Assembly (NCBI GenBank): GCA_037178675.1
Contig: JAYMGJ010000680.1
Coordinates: 1 to 64,000, forward strand
Direction: 5' to 3'
Length of the DNA: 64,000 nt
Origin: Scleroderma bovista
Lineage: Eukaryota > Basidiomycota > Agaricomycetes > Boletales > Sclerodermataceae
In this document: positions 31,533 to 43,924 of the stretch, piece by piece
Position numbering within the stretch: the stretch's first letter is position 1
How the letters are laid out: each line of letters begins with the position of its first letter
The notes under the pieces: generated by a model
Told to the model about the DNA's origin: nothing
What the model saw: the letters and a program-made list of their open reading frames with translations, nothing else
The model's database searches: none
Translations under genes and position numbers: made by a program

Positions 31533-33553
31533 TTAGGAGGGAAGGGTATCTGAACCTGCACCAGCCGATCCCGATCTCGCGTGTCTGTTTTGCCGTCCTC
31601 GCGCAAGCCGCAAGTAGCGAGAAAATCGGTTTTGCACACCCCCGGGTGAAAAAGCTTGGCTACTTCGTTGCGATGCACCTGGCTGATCGCTGTGCCGATC
31701 ACCGGAAATAATTGTCTCCAGTGCATGGAAATCTGTACAACCAGTAGTGGTTTACGGAGGTCCCCGACAGATGACCGTCCAACTCACCTTGTCGGCATAT
31801 TGGACAAGATCCCGATAATTCCAGCAACCACGGATCGACGCACGTCTGGTGGAACCTATGTTTGCCTTCGCACGGTAGAATTCGCAAATCATCTCCTTCC
31901 TCGAAGTCCACGATACAAATCGGACACGTTTCTCGGCCGATGGCTTCCGGCATCACAGCGTCATTCGGATTTAGAGAGGGGTCTGTGTTCCGGTGTCGTG
32001 GAGTTGGCGTAGTCTCCCCCACAGGGGCTGGGTCCTCTGCAACCACCCCCTGCTCCTCAGAGGAGTCTCCAACACCACCCGTCACATGTTCTAATTCCAC
32101 ATGATCTGTCTGCCCAATACTCGGAGTTACTGCCGTTTCTGTGTGTAGAGCTTCGACGTCTTTCGGTCGGCGCATATCTGAAGCCTGGTCGCTCGACCCA
32201 AATTTGACCACCGGAAACGTATCCAGCATCGCCCGACCCAGCCCCCTTGCCCGACTCTGGCCAGGGTCGCCAGCACCACCATGGGCTGGCATACGCGGTC
32301 CGTATCGCTCAGGATGACGGATAGCCCGAATTGCCTATGAACCATGAGCATGGCAAGCACATTCGGATCGTTGAGAAAGTGACGAACCCCAGATATGATC
32401 ACGAGACAGAACAAGGCTGACACGCAGCCTGTGATAGCATACAGTATAATCCTATAGGGAAGGAATTCATAAAAGGGTAACCATGTTGGAAGGAATGATC
32501 TTACATCGCAAGCCCGGTCTTTTGCGAGTTGCTGTGCTCACTTGTAGATGCCGCAGAGCCTCCTGGAGTCGAGGATGCATTGTTAGGAGGCGCTGTGGCA
32601 TTGAACGCCTGTAATGTCGCAAACAGCAGTCCTGGGGCAATTGGACTTCCAGATGCTATGCTTTTGTTGACTGTTGATGCCGTTTCGTTTAACATGGTTG
32701 CGTTGTATGTGCCGTAGTATGTGCCATTGGCCCCGAATTGGGCATATTCATATTGAATGAAGCTGTGGTCTCAGTATTTCAGCCCATGGCCACGAAACAA
32801 GACGATCTCGTACTTTGATACCCGCAAAGCCTGTGTTGCAAAGATGTCAAAGACGCGGTCGAAACCATTATCAGGATCTGTATATGCGGGGTTGATAGCA
32901 CATGAATCCGAGGAAAGAGAATATAACAACTGTGTTCGCCAAGGTAAATCAATCAGGCGTTTTTGTAAGGTGGTGCTATTCTCGGACTCACAGCAGCCTG
33001 TGCCCCGCTGTCTCTAGCCAACGTGAAAATATCAAGTTCCTGAGAGGCATTCGTAGAATTCCCGTCGCAAGATATGAAAGCGATCCATGGCGTCGTGGCT
33101 ACAAACGTCAAGAACAAATCGATTGAGACGGATACTAAGACGACCTGATACATACTGGTCTCATTTCCTGAATTATTCTCGGAGAAGTGTACAAGGACTC
33201 CCTGACAAGGTGATACTCTTTCCATCATGAACACAGTATATATGGACAAGCTGCGCACCTGTGATAAACCATTGGTTTCCCCTCCAGCAAGCAGGTAATA
33301 AACGTATTCAGTGTCAGATCTGCGGGGTAGGGTCCAGGGTTAGTAAGGATATTTCACCATGGAAAAGGGCACACCCGTTCGAATACCATTGTAAGGTAAG
33401 CTTGTTGGTGTCCGTGCCACCAAGGCCTTGGCTGGAGATGTTGGTCGGCTGTGCGGGTGTGTATGCTTGTGCAGGCGAGGACACCACAAGAAGGAAAGCC
33501 AAGACGAGAAGGTCCAAGAGGTTCATGGCAGATGTGGAAAAGATGCGATTCAT
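31533..33553 (-). CDS. PA-TM-RING E3 ubiquitin ligase
   Basis: Nine exons: 33375-33553, 33259-33319, 33156-33201, 32992-33098, 32814-32929, 32505-32762, 32388-32451, 31788-32334 and 31533-31732, giving 525 residues. A signal peptide (MNRIFSTSAMNLLDLLVLAF) leads into a protease-associated domain in the lumen, with TTTPWIAFISCDGN and FTLARDSGAQAALLYS. One membrane span is at about 256-277 (ILYAITGCVSALFCLVIISG), then AIRAIRHPERYGPR, a motif common to fungal members. A RING-H2 finger is at about 414-457: CPICIVDF, LPCEGKHRFHQTC and CPIC. Such ligases sit in endosome or vacuole membranes and ubiquitinate membrane cargo. The 3' exon encodes an Arg-rich tail. Confidence 0.92.
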
Positions 33554-33738
33554 CTGATTCTAAGAGGGTCGCTACGTAGGCTGAAACCAGCCACGAGCAG
33601 TGCTGCAGCACGAAACGTTGAGTCCGCACACTAGTCACTTATAGGTGATGGACATCAAATCCTCATCGCCTCATTTATTCACGAAGTGTTTGGCCAGATG
33701 ACGAAGACCAAATGTACAAGTACACAAGCCTACTAGCA

Positions 33739-35651
33739 CTACCCTTCCCGAACCACCTCCCTCACAGCTTCTGCAAACACATCACAACCTCTTTTCAGGT
33801 CTTCCTGCGATATGTTCAGAGGCGGGATAAACCTGATCACCTCGTATATAGATGTAGTGAGAATGAGCACCCCCTTCTCCATACACCGCTTTGCCACGCG
33901 GGAAGCAATGCCTTTTGGCGCATGTGGGTTTGCAACAGGGTCCTGCGACGCATATAAAGGAGAGGCGAATTCGACTGAAACCATCAAGCCTTGTCCGCGG
34001 ATATCAACAATGTACTGGCCGACTTCCGAACCATTCTTGAGGCGTTTGAGAAATGAAATCAACTCTTTCGAACTGAAGAAGATATTCATACGACAACGAT
34101 TTGTAATTCCAGGAGAACGTACCGTGCGTTGACATTATCCAACACCCTCTCCTCTCTCAACGTGTCTACAACTGCCACCGCAGCTGCACACGAAACCGCG
34201 TTCCCCGCATATGTGCCACCCTGTGGAACATGTCAGAGCGCTGAAACAAGGCATAATCACGTAATTCTACCATGGATCCAGGTTTCAGCTTGTCGGTGAG
34301 CTCTTTGCGGCTAACGATGCAGCTCAGCGGGAAGCCATTTGCCAATCCCTACGCCACTATATCAGGTTGCCAACTCTACTCAATATCCTAGTGAAGTTTA
34401 CCTTGGCCAACGTCATGATATCAGGTCGTACGCCACTGTATTCGATGTTGAACATCTTTCCAGTTCGGCCGCATCCACTCTGCACCTCATCGATGATCAA
34501 AAGGATCCCGTGTTTATCACAAACGTCACGAAGACCCTGTACGAACGCCGAGGGGGCTGGAACGTAACCACCTTCGCCAAGAACAGGCTCAATAATGATA
34601 GCCGCCGTATCATGTGGTGCCGTCTGCTGCTTGAACACCAAATCAAGCTGGTACAGTGCTAGTCGGACAAGCTCGGCTTCGCTAGTATTAGGTGGTACGC
34701 CAAGTTGGTGCCAGTAAGGAAAGGGGATAGAAAATACCCCGGGCTGGCATAACGTAGTTGTGGCCAACATTATACGGGATCAAGTGAATGAGTAACGCAC
34801 GATGAGAGGGAAGAACCCTTCACTGTAGACTGTCTTGCTCTTGGTTACGGCCATCGCGCCATAAGTCCGTCCGTGATATGCACCTGTATGTATTATTATT
34901 CATTGGCCGCTCTGCGTGATAATTAACATACCTTGCATACAAATTATGTTTTGTCTTCCAGTAAAGATACGTGCCATCTTGATAGCCGCTTCGACGGCTT
35001 CGGAACCGGAATTCCAGAAGTAGAACGAGTCTAGTGATTGGTGTGGCATGATCGTCAGGAGTTTCTCGATGAGACGGATAGTTGGACCATGGAAGGAGAT
35101 ACTGCACTAAGATTCGGGTGCTCTGATGGTACTAATCCTCTGCTATGAAGCGGTACAAAGAATTGCCCACCTGGCAGTGTACTAAGTTCATGCATTGGTC
35201 GGCTGCAGCGTTGCTGACCTTTGGGTGACAATGCCCTAGATGACGTGCTTAACGTCGGAGGCGCCTGGCAAGTTGAAGGATCACTAACCCAAATTCGTCA
35301 CACCGATACCACACGTGAAATCCAGTAACCGCCGCCCGTCATGAAAATGGACATAGGAGCCCTCTCCCTTGGTCATGATGGCTTCGGTCAGTCGACCAAT
35401 CCCTTTCGTGACATGGCGTTGTCCGAGCGCGAGGTCGTCAGCGGTGGACCCATAACCCCGTGCATTGGTTCTAGTACTAGTAGATAAGGGGGATCCTCGA
35501 GTGCAGCTAACAAGGCAAGGAACGTTTTGGGGGAAGCTTGAGACGCTGTAAGACTCGGTGTGTTTTGGTCGACGTACACTTGTGAAGGAGTCCTCGTTAT
35601 TTGGGAGGCGCCAGCAATCTTGATACCATGTACCTTCAGCCTGGCAAACAT
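33739..35651 (-). CDS. Class III PLP aminotransferase (4-aminobutyrate aminotransferase-like), predicted mitochondrial
   Basis: Nine exons: 35578-35651, 35289-35506, 35171-35235, 34932-35106, 34801-34883, 34402-34743, 34271-34348, 34123-34220 and 33739-34072, giving 488 residues. The N-terminus ([20 protein letters not shown], then Arg/Ser/Thr-rich to ARGYGS) looks like a matrix-targeting peptide. Class III features: [56 protein letters not shown] and the PLP lysine, about K319, in TLAKGLANGFP. The sequence is closer to bacterial GabT-type enzymes and AGXT2-like proteins than to yeast Uga1, so the amino donor (GABA, ornithine or other) is open. Intron 1 was chosen to join the targeting peptide in the right phase. 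Confidence 0.88.
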
Positions 35652-36713
35652 GGTGTGTGCGGTTCAGCGGTTGTTATCAGTAGAAGGTGAGATCTTGAGG
35701 ATCGGTCTTTGGTCTGCCTACATAAGTGAGACTTGGGTAGTTATAGGTAGACAACCTTATAATGCATATTCAAGAGACCTCTTAGTACCACCGTGCCCGA
35801 CGTCACTGTTGTTGGATCCTTCACACACGGTGGAGGGAAGATTGCGGGAATCCAGATACTACTCGGAATGTATACCATGGGGTCTTGAATGCGATTTGAT
35901 TCATCTGAAGCAATGATGCCAGTGAAGATAATTCAACCATCATATGCATTCTACCAAACGAAATAGCGGTCGACGGCGTGGTCAAACAAGCTCGATGGCA
36001 GCCAGCAGTGCGCATATATATTGTCGTGACGAGATAGCCTTGACAACGAATCATGGTGTGTGGAATTCAAACGCTTAGACTCACTATAACATCATCAAAC
36101 TCACGAGAGGAGAAAATCACTGCAGTAATGAAGTTAAGCTAGTCTTCCCTTGGAAGACCCAATGAAAAGGAATATAGTCGCTCCTTCAGAAATGAGGAGG
36201 AACAGGGAGGAAGTTCCCCTAGGTCTGGGGGATGCTAGTCTCCCAAAGCCCGACTTTAAGTTAGAGGAAGATAGTCGTTCCACTAAAATTAGAGGGGGAT
36301 GCCGAATTGACCTAATCAACTCCTGGAATATTTACCCGTTGCATCCTAGTAGTGAGCTAATGTCTCTTTCTAGTTCCTAAACATTCCCAGACTTTCGAGA
36401 GGAGCCAAAGGCAAGAAAACGTGACACTTGCAGGACTTTGAAGACAGGTTGTTCACATACAAACATCCATTAGTAGACAATGCAGACCCTCAAAAAGTAC
36501 TCCAGGATGATACGGGAGTGACCGAACTCATGGCGATAATCATTGGATGAATCTGGGCACGGAACAAACAAAAGGGACAGAAAATACAAATGGAGGTCGA
36601 AAAAAAGATCAAAGATAAGTAAAAGACGACTTAGCATTAAGTCGGTGTGGTGGTGGGTCTTCGTCGAGGCATCGCCAATTGACAAACGCACACGTCCAGC
36701 ATGACGTGGAAAG
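35652..36713. other. 1.06-kb gene-free gap
   Basis: The largest stretch without a supported gene. Open frames on both strands are short, carry no known motif, and do not join into a longer product. I see no terminal repeats, tRNA boxes or tandem repeats. It contains the promoter of the aminotransferase and the 3' region of allantoinase; a small unknown gene or non-coding RNA cannot be excluded. Confidence 0.4.
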
Positions 36714-38368
36714 TTAAAGCAACTTTCCTTGTGGTGTAAGGCCATCGAAGCCATTCTTGTCTTTATCATAGGCGAGAGAACCACGTAAGAACACTTGTAG
36801 CACAATCCCACGTAGGACCATTCCGTCAAATGCTGAAAGTTTGTTTTTGAAGTAAAAACATTCCTTGGACACCTGGTCATGTTCCGAATCGGATGTCAGT
36901 AAAGCGTATAGCACTAAAGTCGACTCAAACCTTAAACTCAGCCTCTGGGTCCCAAATTACGAGATCCGCATCGTGACCAACAGTGATCAAGCCTTTGTTA
37001 GCAGATAAACCTGCATGTTCAGCAGTCTTCTGACTCGTCCAGCACATGATCTGACAGATGGTGGCTCCTCTCTTTCTGCCCTCCGTCCACATCAGACTCA
37101 GTCCTAGTCCAAGACCATGAATGCCTCCCCACGCCCCTAGAACGTCTCCTTCATCGAGTTTCTTGAGTTTTGCTACACACGGGCTATGATCTGACACCAC
37201 AAAATCGATTGTGCCATCCATTAAGGCTTGCCAAAGCAGTTCCTTGTTGGTACTGCCACGAATAGGGGGACAACATTTGAACTCAGGGCGGCCGTTTGGA
37301 ATGGTATCCGCGGAAAGACATAAGTAATGGAAACATGTTTCCACTGTCAGTTTCAGCCCACGAGCCTTGGCAGCACGGATGAGTGGAAGTGCTGAAGACG
37401 AGGATAAGTGGACGATATGACAACGTAGAGATGGGTATTTTTCCTGAAGTCGTGTAATGAGAGAGATCGCGCTGGTCTCAAGGCTTTCGGGCCGCGATGT
37501 CAGGAATGTCTCATAAAGGGTAGGATTGCTATGAAGTTGTGGAATAGGTGGGTGCGGTGATTCTTCGAGTTCTGCATGGAACAAAAGGACCGTAGACTCG
37601 CCCTGACATGGGTTGGTCATTATTTGGACTCTAGGCAGGTATTTTATAATCCTACCTGGAGCTCTTTCATGTGACCATACAGATCGCTCTCGCTCACGCA
37701 AGGGAATTCCTGGACACCTGTAAGCGCTCAATTGTTTCATTGTAGGATAAAATACAAACCTCCACACCACTCTCAATCAAAAAACACTTGAAACCTTTGA
37801 CACCCGCTGCGACCAAAGGTTTAAGGTCTTTCTTCAGACTTCTCGTGAGAACTTGTCTGGATCTTCAAGTGGAACGCCTACCTGGTTACCTGGTATCACC
37901 CCACCCCAGAATGCGACGTCTGCCCAGCATTGACCGTCTGCGCTCGCTCGTTTGGCATTGAAATTCTCGAGGGTAGTAGTGGGAGGAATAGAGTTAAGAG
38001 GCATGTCTACCACAGTCGTTATCCCTCCAGAAATCGCGGCCCTGGTACCCGTCCAGAAGCCCTCCCAGTCCGTCCGACCAGGTTCATTCAAATGAACATG
38101 TGCACTAAAGGTTGCAAAATGGTAACAGGAAGGCTTTGAGTGGAGATGTAATTGGAACTTACTCCACCGCACCAGGAAGCACAAACTTGTCTCCGACGTC
38201 GATTACTTGGACGTCTCCTTCTATCGTATGGCCATCAGTGCCTTTCTTGATATTCACGATCTTTCCGCTGTCAATATCAACGGTAATGACGGCAGCTTGC
38301 GGGGTATCAGCATCTGGTAACACAACGTTCCGGCTGGATATCTGTCGAAGACGAGGGTGAGGCCCCAT
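36714..38368 (-). CDS. DAL1: Allantoinase
   Basis: Exons 38163-38368, 37882-38104, 37760-37831, 37656-37709, 36931-37602 and 36714-36872 give 461 residues. It hydrolyses allantoin to allantoate in purine breakdown, letting the fungus use purines as nitrogen source. Cyclic amidohydrolase metal ligands are visible: [17 protein letters not shown], the carboxylated lysine in [31 protein letters not shown] and [17 protein letters not shown] and CCPPIRG are typical for allantoinase rather than dihydropyrimidinase. The C-terminus [15 protein letters not shown] and GKLL also fits. The start is uncertain: the ATG at 38368 works, but a 5' exon joined at ATATCCAGC is possible. Confidence 0.9.
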
Positions 38369-38762
38369 GTGAGAACAACGACTTGACGAAGAGGCTGTCC
38401 GCAGGACCACTGATAAGGGTGGACGTAAAAAATCAGTTACTCAACTGCCGGTCATTATCATATACTGACCCTCCGACCATTGCCGATTGACGTTGTTTCA
38501 CCCGCATAGTCCAAGCCCGCAGCTGCGACCACATCAGTTGTGTCGGGTTTCAGGGATATTGGGCGAGCGTACTACATGATGCGCTGCACCCTAGTAGAGC
38601 CCAGGCCCCTAACGAATCCTCGTAGATCGTTGTGCACGTGAAAGTCTCAGCGCTCCAGCCAATCCTTGCTACTTTCCTTACTTCGACTACTGATTGGTGG
38701 CAACAACGGTTGGCATGTTCCCCGTCCCGCAACAAAATATCCACTAGAAAGAACAAAACAGA
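38369..38762. promoter_or_regulatory. Divergent promoter, DAL1 / TBC gene
   Basis: 394 nt between two starts. A short open frame (antisense side, about 38460-38540) encodes a Gly/Ala-rich peptide but shows no known motif; it might be a lost or alternative first exon of DAL1. Confidence 0.35.
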
Positions 38763-41186
38763 ATGTCTTCCGGGGATGTTGAGAGACCACCATCTACGGT
38801 CGCCCTAGCTGCATCTGCTGCAGCTCTCGACTCTCTACTCTCTCCAAAAGGCCCTCTGCGCACAACGCTCTCACTTCGGGATTCTGTAGCTGATTCAGAT
38901 TACAACGACGTGGCCCTTGAAGACGACCCCCGATTCTCCACTGTAGCACTATCAGAAGCATCTGAGCGCGCAAGTGTCATATCACTCAAATCTGAGCCGC
39001 TAGAAGTCGACGAACGCTCAGACCAGCTCGAACGGCGAACGACCATATCATCGGCACCGTCTCGCCAGGTGTCTTTCCAGCGTCATTTTTCCCATAAGAA
39101 ATCGGCCTCCAGTGTCACAGCAAGTGATGCTGCGCGAGCAAATATCCTTGCTCGGCTCGGCTCTCAGAAAGCTCTGGACGAGAATGACCTCGATGCACTA
39201 CGTGTAACAGGGACGGGTCAACAACAACTCCATGAAGAGTTTGTACGACTACACAAAGAACGACGAGCGGAGGCTGCAAAGAGCGAGGAAGATACGATAG
39301 ACTGGGGTACGGGACTCTCCCCCTTTCAGACACCACACGAAGTCGAACTCACGGCCGATTAGATTTCTGGGGTGCTGTAATATCAGGTATGGCAGCTGGT
39401 TGGCACTCCTGTGTTCTATACCCGACAAAACTACAGATTACCAGGGATACGCTGCCCAAAACCCTGAAAAGCTTGCCAAAGCTATAGAAAGAGGAATACC
39501 ACATACACTTCGGGGGATGATGTGGCAGCTAATGTACGCGTGCTTCCCTGGTCTTACGTTTCACCCCTTTATGGGTTTGGTAGGGCAGCATCTAAGGATA
39601 TTGAACTTGAGAACACTTATCTCACTCTCTTAAAAGAGACCAGTCCGCATGAGAAATCTATAATCCGAGACCTAGGAAGGTGGGCTGCGCTGCCCCGTGA
39701 TAACTTGTAGCAGCATTCTAAGATGTGACTTCTCAGAACATTTCCACAGCACGAGTTCTTTACAGATGGCCAGGGTATTGGACAGGAAAACCTGTTCAAT
39801 GTCCTGAAAGCGTATTCACTGCGAGTGTCTATCCAAACATACCTATTAGCCCCTACTTACACATCACTCAGATATGATTCACAGGTTGGTTATTGTCAAG
39901 GGCTCCCGTTTGTTGCCGCTGTATTACTATTGAATGTGAGGACGCTGGTACCATGAGAACACTGTGATGTACTGACGGGAATTTGCAGATGCCAGACGAA
40001 CAAGCTTTTTGCTTGCTTGTTCGCTTGATGCATTCGTATGATCTCAGAGGCCATTTCCTACCTGAGATGCCCAAACTGCAGCTTCGGCTAGTAAGTCGAT
40101 AGCCAGTTCGGCGTGCACGTCCACTCATCTCTTCAAGTTTCAGGTATAATGAATGCTAATGAAGGGGACTCATACTAATATCCATGCAGTTTGATAGACT
40201 TGTGGAAGAAATGCTCCCAGTGCTTCATGTCCACTTCCTTCGACAGGGAGTTAAATCGAGCATGTTTTGCTCCCAGTGGTTCCTCACACTCTTTGGCTAC
40301 AGGTGAGTTGACATTTGTTTCTGTTTCCCAGTAGACTAAAATGTGCGTGCCCCAGATTCCCTTTGGAGATCGTGTTCCGAATTTATGATACCTGCCTCGC
40401 CAGCGGTATCGAAGCAATTTTTACGTTTAGTATTGGATTATTGCAAAAAAATGAAGATATCCTACTGTCCATGAAATTCGATGAGATCCTGGTCTTCCTA
40501 AAACAAAGAGTATTTGATCGGTACAAGGTACGACCTCTTCTATCTCACCAACCTACAGCTCCAGGAACTGTCATGATCGAACGTTTCCATTCAGATTGGC
40601 CCACTGAGTGACGGAGGCGAACAAAGTGTTTGCCAATCACAATACAAGGTCGATGAATTCGTCCAGGACGTCGTCTCGCTCAAGATCACTCCATTCATGC
40701 TGGATGCGTATGCGAATGAATATCACGACCTGGTGAGGAGACGAGAAGCTCATGCGACTGAGATGGACAACTTGAGGAATACTAACCGTGCACTAACGGC
40801 TAAAGTGTGAGGCGAGGAAATGTTCTCCGGGCTGCAGCTTACGTTTGCGCACTCCAGGAAGGAGCTAGATGCCAGCCTCGCGCAACTGAGCACTGAACAC
40901 GTTGACATTTTGGTGAGCCCAGTCCCGGAGTAATGTATGATATCTGTCGTGACCACCCACAGAACCAGCTAGTGATGGCTCGACTTCGAAATGAGGAAAT
41001 GGAAGAAGAACTAGTTCGCTACAAATTGCTGTAAGGCTCATCCCATCGACAGGGGGGTGGAAATGGCAGTTGAAGTATGAATTTTATAGGTACGCAGAAG
41101 CAATGCATCAGAATGAAGATGCCATGTCTTCGCACCGCCTTTCGAAATCCCACACGGGAAAGAAGAGAGGTAGCGGAAATAGTTGA
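38763..41186 (+). CDS. TBC-domain Rab GTPase-activating protein, Gyp5-like
   Basis: Thirteen exons: 38763-39306, 39363-39386, 39437-39533, 39584-39679, 39737-39826, 39872-39935, 39989-40090, 40190-40302, 40356-40527, 40595-40806, 40858-40912, 40963-41030 and 41090-41186, giving 577 residues. After a Ser-rich acidic N-terminus, the TBC domain runs from about 185 to 450. Both catalytic fingers are present: Arg about 254 in IIRDLGRTFPQH and Gln about 293 in [35 protein letters not shown] and [15 protein letters not shown] are standard TBC blocks. A C-terminal coiled coil ([11 protein letters not shown] to MEEELVRYK) matches Gyp5/Gyl1-type proteins, which act on Ypt1/Sec4 in Golgi-to-surface traffic. 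The acceptor of exon 6 was chosen to keep YDSQ. Confidence 0.9.
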
Positions 41187-41290
41187 ACTGATGACACATC
41201 CTCCAAGCCAATACCACTGATAGTATACTAACTGACGTTGGCCTTACTACTTGACCTCCAAGGAAATTTTTGTTTCGAAGTGGAGAGACC

Positions 41291-42113
41291 TTATTTGGTG
41301 TGAACGCTGTGTGTCAATCGGATCTGAAGTGTTCCGTTACCACTGGAATCTGGGTGGCAAAGGAGATACTAACCTCTTCCTTATTGATGGTGCGCAGTTC
41401 GCCTTGCAATGTCACCTTGCCGAGAGCCTCACCGGCAGCAGCCTGCAAGGTCCGTGCAACCACACCCTTGGTTGCAAACCAGTAACGGATTTCATCCGGG
41501 ACAACTTCGATGGCAGAAATCCGAGGATCGTCTGCGTCGCCCTTGTGGATGCCGTCTTCCAAATCACCAATATAATCAGTGAGACTGTTGAAGTGAGCAC
41601 CGAGTATCCACGGGCGATGAAATGGAGATACGAACAAAGTCGACCAATACTTATGGATCAGGTCGCTGTCTCGGGAGACCCGAGCTTTTCCGGCATACGA
41701 GACCCAGCTTGTTGTCGAGGGGTCAAAGAAAGATACATTAGCATGCGAATCATGCTCGATCTCCTCAAATTTGCCAGACACATTGTTCGCAAGAAATATG
41801 AGATCCAGCTGTGACTCATCGGACACTTGATGGTATTATGTTAATTGGAGGACAGGCGGAGGATGGGAGGACAACGCACAGTTTACAGGGTTCATGGCAC
41901 GAGAATGTATGTTACCCTCGGCATTCCGAGTAACCAGCATTGCAGTCCTTGCCGCCTTGATCACTGTATGCAAATCTGCACACGAAGTGAGCATTCAGAA
42001 AGCCACTGGAATCACAAGTTGCTACCCCTGATTTTGTCATCCAAAGTCGAATCTGTTTTTTCCACCTGAGCAGTGACGGGGTCAAGACGAGCACGTTCTG
42101 AAGGAGATGGCAT
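41291..42113 (-). CDS. Bli-3-like pyridoxamine 5'-phosphate oxidase-fold (FMN split barrel) protein
   Basis: Exons 42026-42113, 41880-41975, 41636-41825, 41374-41584 and 41291-41323 give 205 residues. The family is the general-stress-protein-26 / Bli-3 group, FMN-binding split-barrel proteins of unknown reaction, light-induced in Neurospora. Visible blocks: TAMLVTRNAEGNIHSRAMNP, DLIFLANNVSGKFEEI, HDSHANVSFFDPSTTSWVSY and KGDADDPRISAIEV. It ends EIRLTHSVHTK. Intron 3 (41585-41635) is 51 nt and open in frame, so a scan reads straight through it; I removed it because KYWST should run almost directly into the DLEDG region. No nearby gene suggests a partner. Confidence 0.85.
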
Positions 42114-42429
42114 GAGTGAGGTAGACTGGAATTTCCAGTTGTGCAGTTTCCTTCGTCATGGGACTTTATACCATGGAAGCGTCAGTGACGTCATTCGGTG
42201 GTCAGGAGCTGAACATGATCTGTGCATCCAAGATATCTTTACGCATATTTCTCGTCCCGAATAGCGAAGGATATCGTATCAGCTAACCTTCCCATGCTGG
42301 CAAGGATGCAGAATCCACAGCGAGACATATATCGCATTAACGATAGTGTATTCTACAGATACAGTGTTCCATGCCCAGCGATACATATAAGAAGCATGTA
42401 GATATTGTGAATATAAATGGTCAATGGGA
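42114..42429. other. Intergenic, same-strand genes
   Basis: 316 nt hold the Bli-3-like gene promoter and the 3' region of the next minus-strand gene. No further element recognised. Confidence 0.35.
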
Positions 42430-43924
42430 TCATGTTTCTCGAGACGAAGAACTTGATGCTGTTTGTGTTGGCTGAGGACCCATATTCAAACTCGGGAAGT
42501 CATCCGCTTCCCAGGTGCCAGGGATGAGTGCGATCGGAAGCAACCAAGTAGCTGTGAGAACAACGCCATAACCTGCTATTCATCAGCGATGCCGGTATAT
42601 GTCTAGAGACGGAAGGTACAAGAACCTTTGTCAAACGACTTGACTGCAGACCAACTCCACGCAATAAATCCTCCAACGTAACCCAAATAGGGCACTAGCC
42701 CACGGAGAATGGCCATAGCTGGACGCATTTGTGGGGGTAGCAAGGGCATCGGGATGTGGTCCATAAGCCACTTGAGCGCGGCCGTTATCATCGCAGCACG
42801 CTTGGCGGCTTCCAATTGCTTGTTGTTCAAAACGTCTAGGACGCAGGGAGGAAGATATCTGAAAAATAAAGATGGGTATTATGGCACCAATTTGAACTGA
42901 ATTGCACCCACATTTTAAACCCCCACCACATAGTCTGTACAGATATCTTGGTGAGTGACGGAACCCAGACACGATACTCCCTCTCAGGGAGCTGTCCGTT
43001 CTTTGACAGGGGGCTCTTCCAGGGCTCATCGGGAGGGATAAATGGCTCGGAGTCGGCCACATTACAGGACTCCTCCTTCCCTTTGCATCCTTCCGGGGAT
43101 TCGTTCGCTCCCATCAGGATTTGCTCGATGGATTCAGTTGGGAGGGGAACGAAGCGGGCCTGCGGCGTTCGTATCTCGTCACCGTCTTCATACACAGAAA
43201 CAATTTCAGAGCAAGCGATCTCCACCTCCGAGGTATCATCGGGCTCCAGGGGACCATATATCATCACGGAGTTGTTATCATCGACACAGTCCAACACGGT
43301 GCTGGTGCTTTCTATTGGTGATGTCAGGTCTTCTTGCCTTTTGCCGCGAGGTGAACGCAACAAGTCCAATGCAGACAAAATAGATTGGCGATTAGGCTCA
43401 ATTGTCCGATTGGCAGCTCTGGGTGAAAGAAACCCCAATAGCTTCCACTCATTTACAACTGTAGTTGGAGACATGGGAGGGGATCCAGGCAATTCTATCT
43501 CTGCGGGCAAAACTGGGGACTTGGGTCGAATGGGGGATGTAAAAGGGGATGGAAAGGGTGGTAGAGTAGGCATCATGGCATGGATCTTCTGTGCGATTGT
43601 GGCCGGCACAGTGGCCACTTCCTCGTCCATGCCATCTTTCGTCTCGCTTGCAGACGCCGATGGAGAAGGATCAACTGATATTGGACTCTGTGAAGATCCT
43701 TGATCAGGATCGTTGCTACTGATCCTCGGCGGAAATTGCACACTTGCATCTCTCCACGATCTAAGAATTCGGTTGGTTGCGAATGTTTTCTGCTTGGGCA
43801 ACCTCGGAGGCATCGATGGGGAAGGCCCTGCAGGGACACCATTGTCATCAGCGTTCACAGAACGATATGGACACTGTCCCTCGTTGTTTGGGGACTGCAT
43901 TAGGTTGGAGGAAGAAAGTGACAT
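42430..43924 (-). CDS. Unknown membrane protein with long disordered N-terminus
   Basis: Exons 42912-43924, 42626-42858 and 42430-42572 give 462 residues; the frame is open upstream to another ATG at 44104, so up to 60 more residues are possible. About 330 residues are Ser/Pro-rich and probably disordered, with repeated SP motifs (SPPMSPTTV, FLSPRAANR, LRSPRGKRQ) that could be phosphorylated. The last 120 residues look folded and conserved: MWWGFKIYLPPCVLDVLNNK, KRAAMITAALKWLMDHIPM, then two hydrophobic stretches (GYVGGFIAWSWSAV and GVVLTATWLLPIALIP). I do not recognise the family. It diverges from the GH27 gene. Confidence 0.7.

Noticed and set aside
36470..36880. 136-codon minus-strand ORF
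   Set aside because: Overlaps the last exon of allantoinase in another frame; the conserved tail [15 protein letters not shown] settles the true frame.
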